A stretch of 64,000 nt of DNA from Martensiomyces pterosporus. Its lineage: Eukaryota > Kickxellomycota > Kickxellomycetes > Kickxellales > Kickxellaceae. The notes under the pieces were generated by a model. The model did not search any database, had not been told where the DNA came from, and was given only the letters and a program-made list of their open reading frames with translations. This document shows positions 18,937 to 29,333 of this stretch, in pieces (position 1 is the stretch's first letter; every line of letters begins with the position of its first letter). Position numbers and translations under genes: made by a program. The stretch lies in NCBI GenBank assembly GCA_025201845.1, contig MU604020.1, forward strand, positions 1-64,000, given 5' to 3'.

Positions 18937-21900
18937 ATGGAAGGCTCGCTTCCAGACCAAGCTACCCAGCGCCAGTTGGACGAGGCTCGGCAATACCGCT
19001 GTGCCCGCCGGCCCTCGCTGTCGGCATCGTGGTCCGAAACGGCGCTTGTGAACCACCAGCAGGACAACGACGACTCCAGTGTGGGCATTCGCGCGCAAGC
19101 CAGCAACGCCTCTACGGACCACAGCCTAGGAGAGGCCACACCCGCGAGGCCCATTCCGTCGCGGCGAACTGGCAGCACCAAGGCACCAGAGGCACCACTC
19201 CCGCCACCGCCACCCGCACGACCCGTGCAGCAGGCACACATGCAGCCATCTGAACGCCCAAGGCGGATCTCCACACCAAAGCCCGTCGCACTCACAGGGC
19301 CCGACCCAGCAGACCCCAACGGGGGTAACTATGCCACTCCAGAGCAGCTCTTTGCAGCAAGGCGTGCGCGCACCATCACTATGCGCACAGCCCGCTATCC
19401 AGATGCTGGTGGCCCCAGACACAGCCTCGATGCTCCAAGGACCCAAATTGCTGGCAGTGGCAGGGCAATCTACAGTCACTCGCATGCTGCCTCAGACCTT
19501 GGCAGCGTAAGGTCGTACCCGCTTCCAGTCCACACGAGCAGGATCCACCGCGTCAGCACCACTACTCTGCCCATGGGCGGCGCGGTGATATCAGCCCCGC
19601 CTACAGACAACACCCTGGTGGTCGAGCCGACCGCGCCGCCGATGCCCGACCAACCGACATTTGCCATAGACTCCAGCAGCAGCAGTGGTGCATTTAACAG
19701 CAACAGCAGCAGCAGCAGCGGCTTGTCCTCGCTGGCACGTGTGCCGAGTGACGAGCCCATGTTTACCAGCGAATCGGTCACTCCTCCGGATGAAGTGCGC
19801 AAGGTGGCCATCCGCGATGCACGCGACCACTTTGGCGCCAAGATGTTCAGCGACAAGGTGCTGAACTTTCGTGACATCGGCGTCAGCGTGATCAAAACCG
19901 GGCTCAGGCTGCACCAGACACAGGCAAAAGCTGAGAACGAGGGACCTATGCCCGGTGTTGTCTTCCGGTCAGCCGAGTTGGGGTCCGCCGGCGAGCATGA
20001 CGTGAAGACGCTGTTTTCGCGATACGGCATTCGGACGATCATTGACCTGAGGTCGGAGCTGGAGGCGCGCGCTAGCGACATCTTGATGAAGCACTACCCG
20101 TCGTCGATTGAGCCTACAGCTGACCAGAGCATGGAGAAGCTGATGAAGCTCAGAGCCGCGCAGGTGAGGAAGACTATCGTTGAGGTGGCTGCCCATGATT
20201 ATGCGTCGTCGGCACGGCCCTGGGAGAGGACTGGCGAGTCGCAGACTAGCTGGTCGCATAGAAACTCGCTTAGGTACACAAAGTCTATCGGTGACCCGAG
20301 AAATGACCCGCTGGCTCGCGCCCTCACCCATCTGTACGATAGGGAGTCTGACTCGGAGGCCTCGGAGACGCAGCAGGTGTCGCTCACCACACCGTATGTG
20401 CCCCAGTGCCAGCCTGCAGCCACTGGCATCAACCTGCCTACTTATCCGCTGCCAGAGGCCACCTCAGGGCGTGCCGCGCCGCAGCCTCTGGCTCTGCAGC
20501 CGTCGGCGTCTGATGGCAGAGATAGCGATACAGCCGTCCATGCCACGCGCAACGGACCTGCTTACTACAACGAAGGCACCAACAGCGCTAGTGGAGCGGT
20601 GCACTTTAAAACTCCTTCTCCGCCCCCACAGCACCCAAAGTTTAGCCACGAACCAGCAGACGGCGATGATGGTCGCACAGAAGAACCAGGTGCTCAGCAA
20701 CCACAGCCAACAATCGCTCAGTCTGCGCTGGATTGGGGTAGCGAGACGCTGCAATACCTTAGGTCTTACTGGGACCAGCAGTGGACCAGCTTCGATACTA
20801 GCGCAAAGGCAGAGCCGCCATCCACGCCCCTGCCCCCGGCGCCAGACACCGAGGGCAAATATACCGACGAGCAAAACAGCGGCCACAGCGCCTTGGCTTC
20901 TCACATCTCTGGTAACAGCAAGGGCCAGGGTGGCTCTGACTCTGGCAACGATTCTGACGATTCTGGCGACTCTGACAGTGACGCCAGCAGCAGCGACACC
21001 GACGATGGATTTGACCCAGCCGCCGGAATCCCGGCTGGTCGCGAGGTCACCACATACGGCCTGCGTCGTGTAAGCAGGATTGGGCGCACCAGTGCACCTA
21101 GTCCGTTTATGTTTGACGGCGCCAGACACAGCTTCGGGGAAATGGGCGAGGACAACGCAGACAACGAAATTCCTCGTGGAATGGGCAGCCGCGCTACCAC
21201 AGAGCCCATCGCACCACCAGGCGGCGAGTATTCCCGTGCAGGCGCGCACGGGCGCCCGGCCCGGCGTGCACCTCGCCCTGTCTCGCGCAACCCAGATGTG
21301 ATCCGGACAATCCCAGCAGGCATGGGAATCAGCAAGTTCAGCGTCGAGAATAGATTCGATGGCAAACGCCGTCGGTACCGCTGCAACGTCATCGGCGAAA
21401 ACTACCGCAAGAAGTGCGTCTGGGCAAACACGCCCTGGTCGACCAGAATCAAGGTGATCTTGCGGTTTGCCATGTTTAACAAGGCCGAGGCGATCCGCAC
21501 GATTGGACGCGAGGTTCTTGCGCCCAGGGGGCTGGCTGGCTCGTACGAAGACTACGTGGACTACTGCAAGGAGGAGTTTGCATCAGTCTTGCGGATCTTT
21601 GCCGACCCGTGCGCTTACCCGATTCTGTTCCACTGCCAGCACGGCAAGGACCGCACGGGCATCGTGGCCATGCTGCTGCTGGGCATCCTGGGCGTAGACG
21701 ACGAGATTATCGCTGAGGACTATGCGCAGTCCCAAAAGAACCTGGAGCCCGTCAGGTCGCGCATGGAGCTGCTTGACATGGGCGCGGTTGGCCTGCCGCC
21801 GTCGTTCTGCGACTCGCCAGCACCAGTCATGCGCAATTTGCTGCGCCACATTAGAAAGAACTACGGCTCTATCCGCGGGTACCTGAGATCCGCCGGGCTC

Positions 21901-22137
21901 CGCGAGCAGGAAATCAACACCATTGCCTGGTGCCTGAGAGGCAACTTCTGCGGCATTGTGGACGCTAAAAGCAGGCTGGCTCACACGGAGGCACGCAGGC
22001 TGTACCTGCGTCCTAGTGCTGCTCGCTCGGACATGTTTGACAGCCCCGTGCTGGGCAACTCTTCCAGCAATGGAGCAGCCGCGGGCTCTAGCAACGGCAG
22101 GGTCTCGATGGAGCACTTCGGGGCTGCTGCTGTGTAG
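18937..22137 (+). CDS. large PTP-fold phosphatase with internally split catalytic domain
   Basis: 1066 residues. Residues 1-290 are disordered and rich in Pro/Ser. The first part of a Tyr_phosphatase-3/DSP-like domain begins at ~310 with the family signature NFRDIG and continues through VFRSAELGSAGEHDVKTL and YGIRTIIDLRSELEA. The second part resumes at ~820 and contains the active-site loop HCQHGKDRTG (Cys ~900; CX5R complete) and an AEDYAQS helix. The two parts are separated by about 380 residues of disordered sequence, including polyacidic DSDDSGDSDSDASSSDTDD. Relatives (fungal Siw14-like and bacterial LipA-like enzymes) dephosphorylate proteins, inositol pyrophosphates or phosphoinositides, so the substrate is uncertain. 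All catalytic residues I can see are present, so it is probably active. Single exon with the ATG in ACC context. Confidence 0.8.
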   Translation: MEGSLPDQATQRQLDEARQYRCARRPSLSASWSETALVNHQQDNDDSSVGIRAQASNASTDHSLGEATPARPIPSRRTGSTKAPEAPLPPPPPARPVQQAHMQPSERPRRISTPKPVALTGPDPADPNGGNYATPEQLFAARRARTITMRTARYPDAGGPRHSLDAPRTQIAGSGRAIYSHSHAASDLGSVRSYPLPVHTSRIHRVSTTTLPMGGAVISAPPTDNTLVVEPTAPPMPDQPTFAIDSSSSSGAFNSNSSSSSGLSSLARVPSDEPMFTSESVTPPDEVRKVAIRDARDHFGAKMFSDKVLNFRDIGVSVIKTGLRLHQTQAKAENEGPMPGVVFRSAELGSAGEHDVKTLFSRYGIRTIIDLRSELEARASDILMKHYPSSIEPTADQSMEKLMKLRAAQVRKTIVEVAAHDYASSARPWERTGESQTSWSHRNSLRYTKSIGDPRNDPLARALTHLYDRESDSEASETQQVSLTTPYVPQCQPAATGINLPTYPLPEATSGRAAPQPLALQPSASDGRDSDTAVHATRNGPAYYNEGTNSASGAVHFKTPSPPPQHPKFSHEPADGDDGRTEEPGAQQPQPTIAQSALDWGSETLQYLRSYWDQQWTSFDTSAKAEPPSTPLPPAPDTEGKYTDEQNSGHSALASHISGNSKGQGGSDSGNDSDDSGDSDSDASSSDTDDGFDPAAGIPAGREVTTYGLRRVSRIGRTSAPSPFMFDGARHSFGEMGEDNADNEIPRGMGSRATTEPIAPPGGEYSRAGAHGRPARRAPRPVSRNPDVIRTIPAGMGISKFSVENRFDGKRRRYRCNVIGENYRKKCVWANTPWSTRIKVILRFAMFNKAEAIRTIGREVLAPRGLAGSYEDYVDYCKEEFASVLRIFADPCAYPILFHCQHGKDRTGIVAMLLLGILGVDDEIIAEDYAQSQKNLEPVRSRMELLDMGAVGLPPSFCDSPAPVMRNLLRHIRKNYGSIRGYLRSAGLREQEINTIAWCLRGNFCGIVDAKSRLAHTEARRLYLRPSAARSDMFDSPVLGNSSSNGAAAGSSNGRVSMEHFGAAAV

Positions 22138-22636
22138 TTGGTGCCTTGTTCCGCTCTCCTATTCCACTTCTCTGCGGTATAGACGCCGCTGTTCGCTCGC
22201 TGCATATAGACTTTTTTCCCACTCACCAGCCATGTACTACTAAAGCACCGTAGCTCTATTCCCCCATTTTGCACGACCCAAAGCCGTGTACTCTACTTTC
22301 CTCACATCTGTATTGTTGCGAGCGCCAGGCCAATCAGAGCTCGCACAGCATGCACACTATTTCACAGCCAAGACTGGGTGACGACACCGGGCTCAGCCAG
22401 CAACGACGGTGGCAGCAGCAGACGCAGGGATGGATGACCAACGTTTCTGCTCGCTCCTCCTCTTTCTCCAAACTCTCCTTGTCCCTGTTTTCTCCTTTGG
22501 CGCTGCTGTTTGCCTCTAGGCACCTGTCCCTTGCTTTCTCTTTTGCGCGCATACACAATAGCCAGTCTGCATTCTGAACACACCTTCGTAAAGCGTCTTG
22601 CAATACCAAAGCGGCTGTGAAGCGTATTTGTCGCCG
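22138..22636. other. spacer/5' region of UPF0658 gene
   Basis: About 500 bases, C/T-rich toward the 3' end. No gene seen. Confidence 0.5.
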
Positions 22637-24718
22637 ATGCTCACTTCGCCACTGTTGCGCGGCGGCAGCTGGTCGCAGGCATCGCGACTGTTTCTCGGGG
22701 TGGCAGCCATCCAGGCAATACTAAACGTGTCGTTCGAGGGCCACTTCATCGCGCGGCTAGTGCATAGCAAGTCCGAGCTCACAAACGAAGCATCCCTGTA
22801 CATTGTTTACGACAGCGGGTTCATTGTCGCGCAGCTATTTGCCTTTGCCTTGTCGTATGCCGCTCTGCACGTCCGGAGCCAGCCGCTGGCCACTGCTGCC
22901 ACGGCATTTGACCTTGTCCTGCTGCTGTTCCATGTAGCGCAGCTCGTGCAGACTGGGTCGCTACTGGGCGTGGTGGGGATGCAGGCGACGAGCATTGCGA
23001 TAGTGGTGCTGGGCTGTGTGGCTAAGGCATGGCTGATATGGAGGCACCTGAATCAGGAGTTCGGCTGGCAGGTGTACCGGGCTCTGGGTGCGGATCTGAA
23101 GATGCAGCGGATGTTTCTGTTCCACCAGATCCTCCTATCCCTGGTCACGCTGACGGCGTTCTTCTTTCTTGAGCTCTGGCTGCAGCTGGCAACAATTACA
23201 GCGCAGACGCATGGCGAGGAAGGAAGTTGGGTGCAGAACATATTTATCCTCGCCGTGTGCGTCATTATCCTCTGCTTGACGCTGTTTTCGGCCGTCCAGG
23301 AGCTGCCTTGGCTGATGTACTGCTGCTCTGGCGTGCTCTCCGTTGCGCCGGTGTTCTTTATTTACAAGCTGGTCAAGGTCAACCATACGCCAGATGCGGG
23401 CAAGGATGATGCGTACCAGTCTGGAAGGAAGTACCTGACGTTCTTCCTCGCCCTGCTGCTGATCCTCGATGTTGCACTTCTAGGAATGGTGCTAGTGGTT
23501 GGCCGTACGTTTGGTAAGGGGCTGCGACAGCGGCTGAGGCACTTCCAGATCCTGGCGCGCGGCGAGGTTGATCTCGAAACCATCTCCCGTCTAGATCGCG
23601 CCGGCGACAGCGGATCAAGGGAGCCAACGCCTGGCGACAGGTTTAGCGAAAAGAAGGTGGTGTATAGCCAAGACTCGCGCGAATTTGAGCCCGCTGAGAG
23701 GAAAGGACTTGGGAGCACTCGTAGTATGGTGGGGCTTGTAACCAGTGCCAAGGGCAGCCTGAAGGAATCGTCGATGCTGTTCCGCGCGTTCTTCTCTGGT
23801 CTGAACCTGCCGCTGGATGCAGAGTCAATTAGGTCGCGGCACCGTGAGGATGTGAAAAAGTGGGAAGGGCTTACGCCTGGGCTGGCGAACCCTGCGCTTC
23901 TGGAGATGCTTACGTCACCACCAGCAACAACGAACTCGCGTGGATTCAGCACCCTTGAGGCTGCCCCCGAATCACCGACATCATCTACTCGGTCTTATCT
24001 GAGACCCGTGCCTGCCACGTGTAGCAGCAGCGGATTTGGAACCAAATCAACGATGCCATGCGATCTGACATGTGCGCTATCGGCCGAAGAGCTCAGCAGC
24101 ATAAACGGAACAGCCACATCAACATTTGCTGGCACCACAGTGTCGACAAGACAGACGGCGCCGCGGAGCAGCTTCTCGACACTTGGGGGTGCCTCTGAAA
24201 ACGCAACAAAGGGTAGGATCGCTGCGTCGGCAGTGTCGCGGGGGAGCTTGGCTGCCATTGGCAGCGCAAAGCCATCTGGCAGCCCCGGTCACCCGGCTGG
24301 CAGGCTTGGCAAGCAAGTACTGGTGGAGAACTACGCTGACGACTGCCATCTGTACAATACACTCCAGCGGCCGCTCACTCTTCGGGTGGCCAACCCAGAC
24401 AGCAATGGCCGGTCAAGCAACCGCCAGCAAGATCTCGATGGCTCCATGTGGACTCTGAGCAGCCAAGGCAGCAGCGAGCGTCGATCGCCAGTGTCCACCT
24501 TGAGCTCGGCAGATGGCGCATCGCTGCACGTAGGCGAATTCTCGGCTGGAGAAGAAGCCGGAGGGTTTGACCAGCCATTGCGCACCCGCACAACTCCAGG
24601 TGCCGGTAATGGGCGTTCATCGCCAAGTATGGAGGCTGATCGGGAACATTCATACAGTAGCCGGGCATCAGACGCGACACTCGAGATGAAATTGCCGCCC
24701 CCTGTTCACTTCCGCTGA
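22637..24718 (+). CDS. UPF0658-like Golgi seven-helix membrane protein
   Basis: 693 residues from the first ATG at 22637. About seven hydrophobic helices span roughly residues 18-300. The region between helices 4 and 5 (ALGADLKMQRMFLFHQILLSLVTLTAFFFLELWLQL) resembles the conserved K-x-x-R-x-Y/F motif region of the fungal UPF0658 Golgi membrane family. The C-terminal ~380 residues are cytosolic-looking, Ser-rich and low in complexity, with no domain I recognise. The family's biochemical role is unknown; its fission-yeast member localises to the Golgi. Single exon. Confidence 0.65.
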   Translation: MLTSPLLRGGSWSQASRLFLGVAAIQAILNVSFEGHFIARLVHSKSELTNEASLYIVYDSGFIVAQLFAFALSYAALHVRSQPLATAATAFDLVLLLFHVAQLVQTGSLLGVVGMQATSIAIVVLGCVAKAWLIWRHLNQEFGWQVYRALGADLKMQRMFLFHQILLSLVTLTAFFFLELWLQLATITAQTHGEEGSWVQNIFILAVCVIILCLTLFSAVQELPWLMYCCSGVLSVAPVFFIYKLVKVNHTPDAGKDDAYQSGRKYLTFFLALLLILDVALLGMVLVVGRTFGKGLRQRLRHFQILARGEVDLETISRLDRAGDSGSREPTPGDRFSEKKVVYSQDSREFEPAERKGLGSTRSMVGLVTSAKGSLKESSMLFRAFFSGLNLPLDAESIRSRHREDVKKWEGLTPGLANPALLEMLTSPPATTNSRGFSTLEAAPESPTSSTRSYLRPVPATCSSSGFGTKSTMPCDLTCALSAEELSSINGTATSTFAGTTVSTRQTAPRSSFSTLGGASENATKGRIAASAVSRGSLAAIGSAKPSGSPGHPAGRLGKQVLVENYADDCHLYNTLQRPLTLRVANPDSNGRSSNRQQDLDGSMWTLSSQGSSERRSPVSTLSSADGASLHVGEFSAGEEAGGFDQPLRTRTTPGAGNGRSSPSMEADREHSYSSRASDATLEMKLPPPVHFR

Positions 24719-24834
24719 GCATAGATGCCATGGCACCAACAGTGCGTTCCGCGCCATTCTGTTCATATCTCTAGCATTCTGTAACTATATTCTTTTTTAT
24801 TTGCTCTTTCATGTGTACATTCTCCAACACCAGC

Positions 24835-27291
24835 CTACAAATATTTGGACAATATCTCAGAGGGCGCCGCCACCGAGATTGCCCCAAATGCCTCTGGCTG
24901 GCCGACTCGAAACACCGATCTGGTTGCCATCTGAAGAAGGTCCAGGAATGCGCGTGCTGCGACTCTGCGTGTGTCATACGGGGGAACAAGCAGGTCAGTG
25001 AACACAAGTGTCCGGCTACGTCGTTCTGCCATCCTCGCAATTATGAACTGACGAAAGCTCTTCGATTCTGGGTCCATATCCTCCTCGTTTATACCAGGAT
25101 TTCCCGGCCTGGAGTAGCGACATACATCCCCTGAGCCCTCTCCGCTCATATCCAGAAACGATTCCAGGTCATGTGCGGTTGACATCGCATATGCCGCTTC
25201 TGGTTCCAACCCGTTTGCTGCGAGCTCAAACTGCTGAATCTCGAGGCCGTCATCTGATGACGGTGGGTCCATGGAAGACGCCCGAGATACTGGCGTGTCC
25301 TCAATTGATCCGTTGCGCTGGTGCAGCTCAGGGCTATCGATGCTGGACTCAGTACGGACTGATGTTTGACGGCTACCAGAGTCACTGCGTTGCATTCCGC
25401 TGAGTAGTTTGGGGTTGAGCCAGGGAATGTCGAGATTCAGATGAATCTGGAACTCCCGATCGGTCTCCTGCTGAATTCTGCCAACAGGTGAAACAGCGCG
25501 TCCAATCTCAAGCTCGTACGCTTCATCTGACAGTTTGTCATCGTCATCCCCGCCACCGTCTAGAAACAATCCGCCTTCAACCGACGATACCTGGCTGCTG
25601 CTTGGAGAGCACTCCCCAGTGAGCCAGTTGATGCGGCTGCCCTCAGAAGGCACACAACCGAACAACCCCGTTTCTGCTGCTGAGATGTCTGGAAGGAGCT
25701 CTGGTCTTGCAGCATGAGCAGTGGCAAGCGCAACATGGCGACTGATGCGGGAAAGCGCATATTCGCCAAGTTTGGCAGCCACTTTCGCCCTCTTGCTCTC
25801 GTGCCAGTAGCATGTATCGCACCACAGCGCCGAGACGTGCCTCTCAAACGTGCCAGATGAACTACTGTCGTCGATAACCTCTTCCAGCTGCCGCTTGCCC
25901 AGCTTGCAGCGCTTTGAACCTGGCAGGCTGGTGGCTACAGAATTCGCCGTGGGACTGGTCGCCTCTGTCTCTGCCCAGCGGCGCAGGATCACATCATTCT
26001 CTGCAATCTCCAAGTCGTCCAGGTTCAGATTTCCGTGTGTGTGGGAGCTACTACGTAACGAGTGTGTGCTACTCTGGTCGCCAGCAGAAGTCGATCGATC
26101 ATGCAAGTGCCCATGCAGCAGCCCTGCACTCTCCAGCGTGTAGGTGCGCAGTGCCTGCGCTGCTGGTGCGTGATATCCATCGTAGTGATTGCCTCCACTG
26201 CTGCTGCCAATATGGCCTCTGGCTTGCATGGAAACTTCATCTGACTCGCCAGTGTTCTGTACAGCTGCCGGTTCGCACTGTGTGGCAGCAACAGCATGGC
26301 TGGCAATGAGCACGCTGCTAAGTGGCACAGAGGAGCCCAGTATGGGCAGTGCTGCTCCCTCGCCACCTGCCGCGGTGGCCATTGTGGTAGAATGATGCAA
26401 GATCTCAGTGTGGGCATCTGCCGACAGTCCCAGCGATAGCGATAGTGTGGATCCCGTGGGAGCGAAGTGGAGGTTTCCATCACGGTCAAAACGAACAGGT
26501 GTCTCGTCATCATCCTCCAGAACCAGTTCCTGGCTTTCTTGGCCGCCGTAATCACAGCAGCTGCCATTGCCGCCACTGCTGGTTTCCACCAGAAGGGGAT
26601 CCGAAAGAAAAGAGGAGTCTGCATCTGGTCCTTGGTTGCGTGCATGAGTATCAGTCATGGAGATCGATGTCCAGCTGGAGGTGAATGAAACAAAGCTGTG
26701 TGCAGAATCGCTAGCAGCGGCGGCGCCTAGTGCATGTTCAGGCAAGGACTGCCGTGGTTGGTCTCTTGCCTCGCTACTACCACTAGCGAACCCTTCTCCC
26801 AGCCAGCCAAGCTCCTTCCATCGCCTATGAGTGTCCTTTATGTCGTCTAGTGCGCAGCCGGCAGTGGTGGCCATCCACAGGCCAACGTCATCGGCTTGTT
26901 CTCTGTACACTGGGGTAATGGTGTCTGGCAGGGTAATTGCTTGGATGTTAGCAGCAATTGTGCTTGCCGTGACTGCGGGGTTGAACCCTTGCTTGCTGGT
27001 GACCCAGGGTGTCGAAAGGATCCTGGACCATGTTGAATGGCAGTCAGCGTATAGGAGCATGGCCTTGCGGTTTAATGCACGGGATAGGCCCACGAGCAAT
27101 GTCGATGTCAGGCGCAGCGCCAATGGAGCCTGCGGAAAGGCGATGTCGCTGCATACACCCTGAATGTCAATGCTGGCTACCTCCTTGTTGCTGACATGAT
27201 GCCACCTGCATCGGCTGCTAGAAGTGCCGAGAAGCCAGATGGTGCCAAAGCGGCCACTGCGCCTGCATAGAAGATCCTGCGAATAGAACAT
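24835..27291 (-). CDS. Rad21/Rec8 cohesin kleisin, probably Rec8-like
   Basis: 818 residues. The N-terminal ~100 residues match the SMC3-binding kleisin domain: the invariant start MFYSQDLL, GTIWLLGTS, LALRLTSTLLVGLSRALNRKAMLLYADC. The C-terminus carries the SMC1-binding winged helix (VFTDLLVPPY, ARAFLDLLQMATRSVFRVGQPEAFGAISV). The central ~600 residues are acidic and Ser-rich, where separase sites would lie. Kleisins close the cohesin ring and hold sister chromatids together. The divergent winged helix and short total length suggest the meiotic Rec8 branch, but mitotic Rad21 cannot be excluded by eye. Single exon, starting at the canonical ATG-TTC-TAT. It is convergent with the UPF0658 gene (only ~116 bases between stops). 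Confidence 0.8.
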   Translation of the reverse strand: MFYSQDLLCRRSGRFGTIWLLGTSSSRCRWHHVSNKEVASIDIQGVCSDIAFPQAPLALRLTSTLLVGLSRALNRKAMLLYADCHSTWSRILSTPWVTSKQGFNPAVTASTIAANIQAITLPDTITPVYREQADDVGLWMATTAGCALDDIKDTHRRWKELGWLGEGFASGSSEARDQPRQSLPEHALGAAAASDSAHSFVSFTSSWTSISMTDTHARNQGPDADSSFLSDPLLVETSSGGNGSCCDYGGQESQELVLEDDDETPVRFDRDGNLHFAPTGSTLSLSLGLSADAHTEILHHSTTMATAAGGEGAALPILGSSVPLSSVLIASHAVAATQCEPAAVQNTGESDEVSMQARGHIGSSSGGNHYDGYHAPAAQALRTYTLESAGLLHGHLHDRSTSAGDQSSTHSLRSSSHTHGNLNLDDLEIAENDVILRRWAETEATSPTANSVATSLPGSKRCKLGKRQLEEVIDDSSSSGTFERHVSALWCDTCYWHESKRAKVAAKLGEYALSRISRHVALATAHAARPELLPDISAAETGLFGCVPSEGSRINWLTGECSPSSSQVSSVEGGLFLDGGGDDDDKLSDEAYELEIGRAVSPVGRIQQETDREFQIHLNLDIPWLNPKLLSGMQRSDSGSRQTSVRTESSIDSPELHQRNGSIEDTPVSRASSMDPPSSDDGLEIQQFELAANGLEPEAAYAMSTAHDLESFLDMSGEGSGDVCRYSRPGNPGINEEDMDPESKSFRQFIIARMAERRSRTLVFTDLLVPPYDTRRVAARAFLDLLQMATRSVFRVGQPEAFGAISVAAPSEILSKYL

Positions 27292-28106
27292 GCTCTATTT
27301 GGCTTGTTGATTGCGAGGATGAAGCGAGAAGACTACTTCAACATCTGCTGTCTGCGCTGCCTCTAGATGCGTGTTTATATATGCTGTTGTGGTGTGGAAT
27401 AAATGCTAGTGCTGGAGGTGTGCGCCATGTTTTTATTGTGCCGAGACACCATTTGACTCAGGCTCAAACTCAGATTCAGGCTTAGACTCAGGTTCAGCCT
27501 CGTGGAGAGAGGAACATGTGATGGAGCTTGGTAGTCCAAAGAACGCGATGGGCAAATCATCTAGCGCAGACAGCGGCAGCAGCAGGCCCAAGCCGGGCAT
27601 CTTCCGGAACCTAGCGACCTCTGAGCAGGCTTCGTAGGCAATTACTAACCTTCAGGACGGAAGGGGATGTGCATTGCGTCCTCCACCACCCCTTTCCTGC
27701 CTCTACTTTGCGCAGGGAGTTGGTTTGTTCAACCTCGAGACAGGATCCCCCCTCTTGAGCGACAGCCGCTTCCTAATGCCTATGCCCGAATCGCAAAAGC
27801 TTGGATTTGCATTTCTTGGGACATGGTGCCTTTCAATGAAGGATTCACGCCGCTTGGCAGGCTCGTCGCTGTTGGCGGGAAATATGCCATAGACCTTTCA
27901 TGCCTTCGCGGCAGCTCAAAGAAAGCGCGAGGCTGCGTGAGGCTGCGTGCAGAAAAGATGCAGACATTAAGCAGGTGGCTTTTAATAATAAAGTGTAAAG
28001 AACAGAACAGATAGAAGCATGCGAAAGAAGGGGTAGGAATGCGGTGATAGCGGTATGGGGGATTTTTCTAATAGAGCCAGGCAAGAGGGTGTACAGCTGG
28101 ATCCTT
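27292..28106. other. 5' region of kleisin gene and 3' region of NagA gene
   Basis: About 815 bases. It contains an imperfect 12-base repeat (GACTCAGGCTCA / AACTCAGATTCA / GGCTTAGACTCA...) at about 27450-27500. No credible gene. Confidence 0.5.
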
Positions 28107-29333
28107 TTACATCTTGTGGTGGAACTTGACGTTGTCCCTGGTGGCCTCGGTGCCGCCAACGAAGATGCGCTCGACATTGAGGTTGTCGTCGAGGATAAGG
28201 ACGTCGGCATCGGCGCCATGGTTAAGGGTGCCCTTCCTGTCGGCGATTCCGAGCATCTGAGCGGGGTGGAGGGTGGCGTTCTCCAGGGCCTCGACCTTGG
28301 AGGCACCAGTGAACTTGATGAAGTTGCGGACGCAAGAGGCGAGGTCGACGATGGACCCCGCAATAGTGTCGGTGCCCTTGATGTAGGCATGTCCGCTGTG
28401 TACATCGACATCCATCTTGCCGAGTTTGTAGCTGCCGTCGGGGAGCGACTGAGCAGACATGGCATCAGTCACGAGGCAGGCACCAGTGGGGTGAGCGTAG
28501 TAGGCAATCATGACTGAGTGGGGGTGGACGTGGACGCCGTCGCAAATGATGCCGTAGAACGGACGGGACTCGGAGGCGCCGAGAAGGCCGATGATTCCGG
28601 GGTCGCGCTGGTGGAAGGCGTGCATGGCGTTGAACAGATGCGTGATCATCTTGGCACCATTCTGGTGGGCAAGGTTAGCCTGTGCGCTGGTGGAGTTGGA
28701 GTGACCCGACGAGATGTTGATGCCAGTCGCCTCGATGAGCTTTGGGATGGTATCGATGATGCCCTCGACCTCGGGCGCCATGGTCACGTAGGCGACGTTC
28801 TTGCGGAGGTTGTCGAGGCCGTAGCACTCGTCAAAGTCAGCAAGGCCGTTCTTGGCCGTGCGCAGGGTGGCCAGCTCGTGAGCGCCCTTCTTCTGCGGCG
28901 AAATGAAGGGACCCTCGACGTGAGCGCCGAGGATTGCAGCGCCGTTCTCAATCGAGCCCTCGCGCGGGCCAAGGAAGGGGAGAACCTTGTGGTAGATCTC
29001 GGGGCGGGAGCTGACGGTGGTGGGGCAGTAGGACGTGCACCCCTGGAGCAGGAGACCCTTGGAGATGTTGTCGACGGCCTCCTGAATAAGCTCGGTGTCG
29101 TTGGAGAAGTCGTAGCCGTAGGCACCGTTGATTTGGACGTCGATGTAGCCAGGCGAGACTATGCCGCCCTTGCAGTCGATGCGCACGTCGGGGAGGCGCA
29201 TCTCGTCCCAGAACATCTTGGCGGGATCGATGATCTTGCCGTCCTGGACATACAGGTAGTCCTCGACAAGCTTGTGGTCGCGCAGGACACGGCAGTTGTA
29301 GAACTGAGTGATAGGGCTGTCAGACTTGGACAT
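28107..29333 (-). CDS. NAG2: N-acetylglucosamine-6-phosphate deacetylase
   Basis: 408 residues from the ATG at 29333. An amidohydrolase-superfamily enzyme converting GlcNAc-6-P to glucosamine-6-P and acetate in the cytosol. The metal-dependent TIM barrel opens with GGIVSPGYIDVQINGAYGYDF. It has the catalytic-site motifs GAHVEGPFISPQKKGAHE (metal-binding Glu), SGHSNSTSAQ, HLFNAMHAFHQRDPG, and DGVHVHP. LVTDAMSA carries the catalytic Asp. Length fits fungal and animal AMDHD2 (about 400). It lies head-to-head, across 3.2 kb, with the gene for the next enzyme (NagB type) and is therefore part of an apparent amino-sugar cluster. The symbol is by analogy with Candida NAG2/DAC1. Single exon. Confidence 0.92.
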   Translation of the reverse strand: MSKSDSPITQFYNCRVLRDHKLVEDYLYVQDGKIIDPAKMFWDEMRLPDVRIDCKGGIVSPGYIDVQINGAYGYDFSNDTELIQEAVDNISKGLLLQGCTSYCPTTVSSRPEIYHKVLPFLGPREGSIENGAAILGAHVEGPFISPQKKGAHELATLRTAKNGLADFDECYGLDNLRKNVAYVTMAPEVEGIIDTIPKLIEATGINISSGHSNSTSAQANLAHQNGAKMITHLFNAMHAFHQRDPGIIGLLGASESRPFYGIICDGVHVHPHSVMIAYYAHPTGACLVTDAMSAQSLPDGSYKLGKMDVDVHSGHAYIKGTDTIAGSIVDLASCVRNFIKFTGASKVEALENATLHPAQMLGIADRKGTLNHGADADVLILDDNLNVERIFVGGTEATRDNVKFHHKM

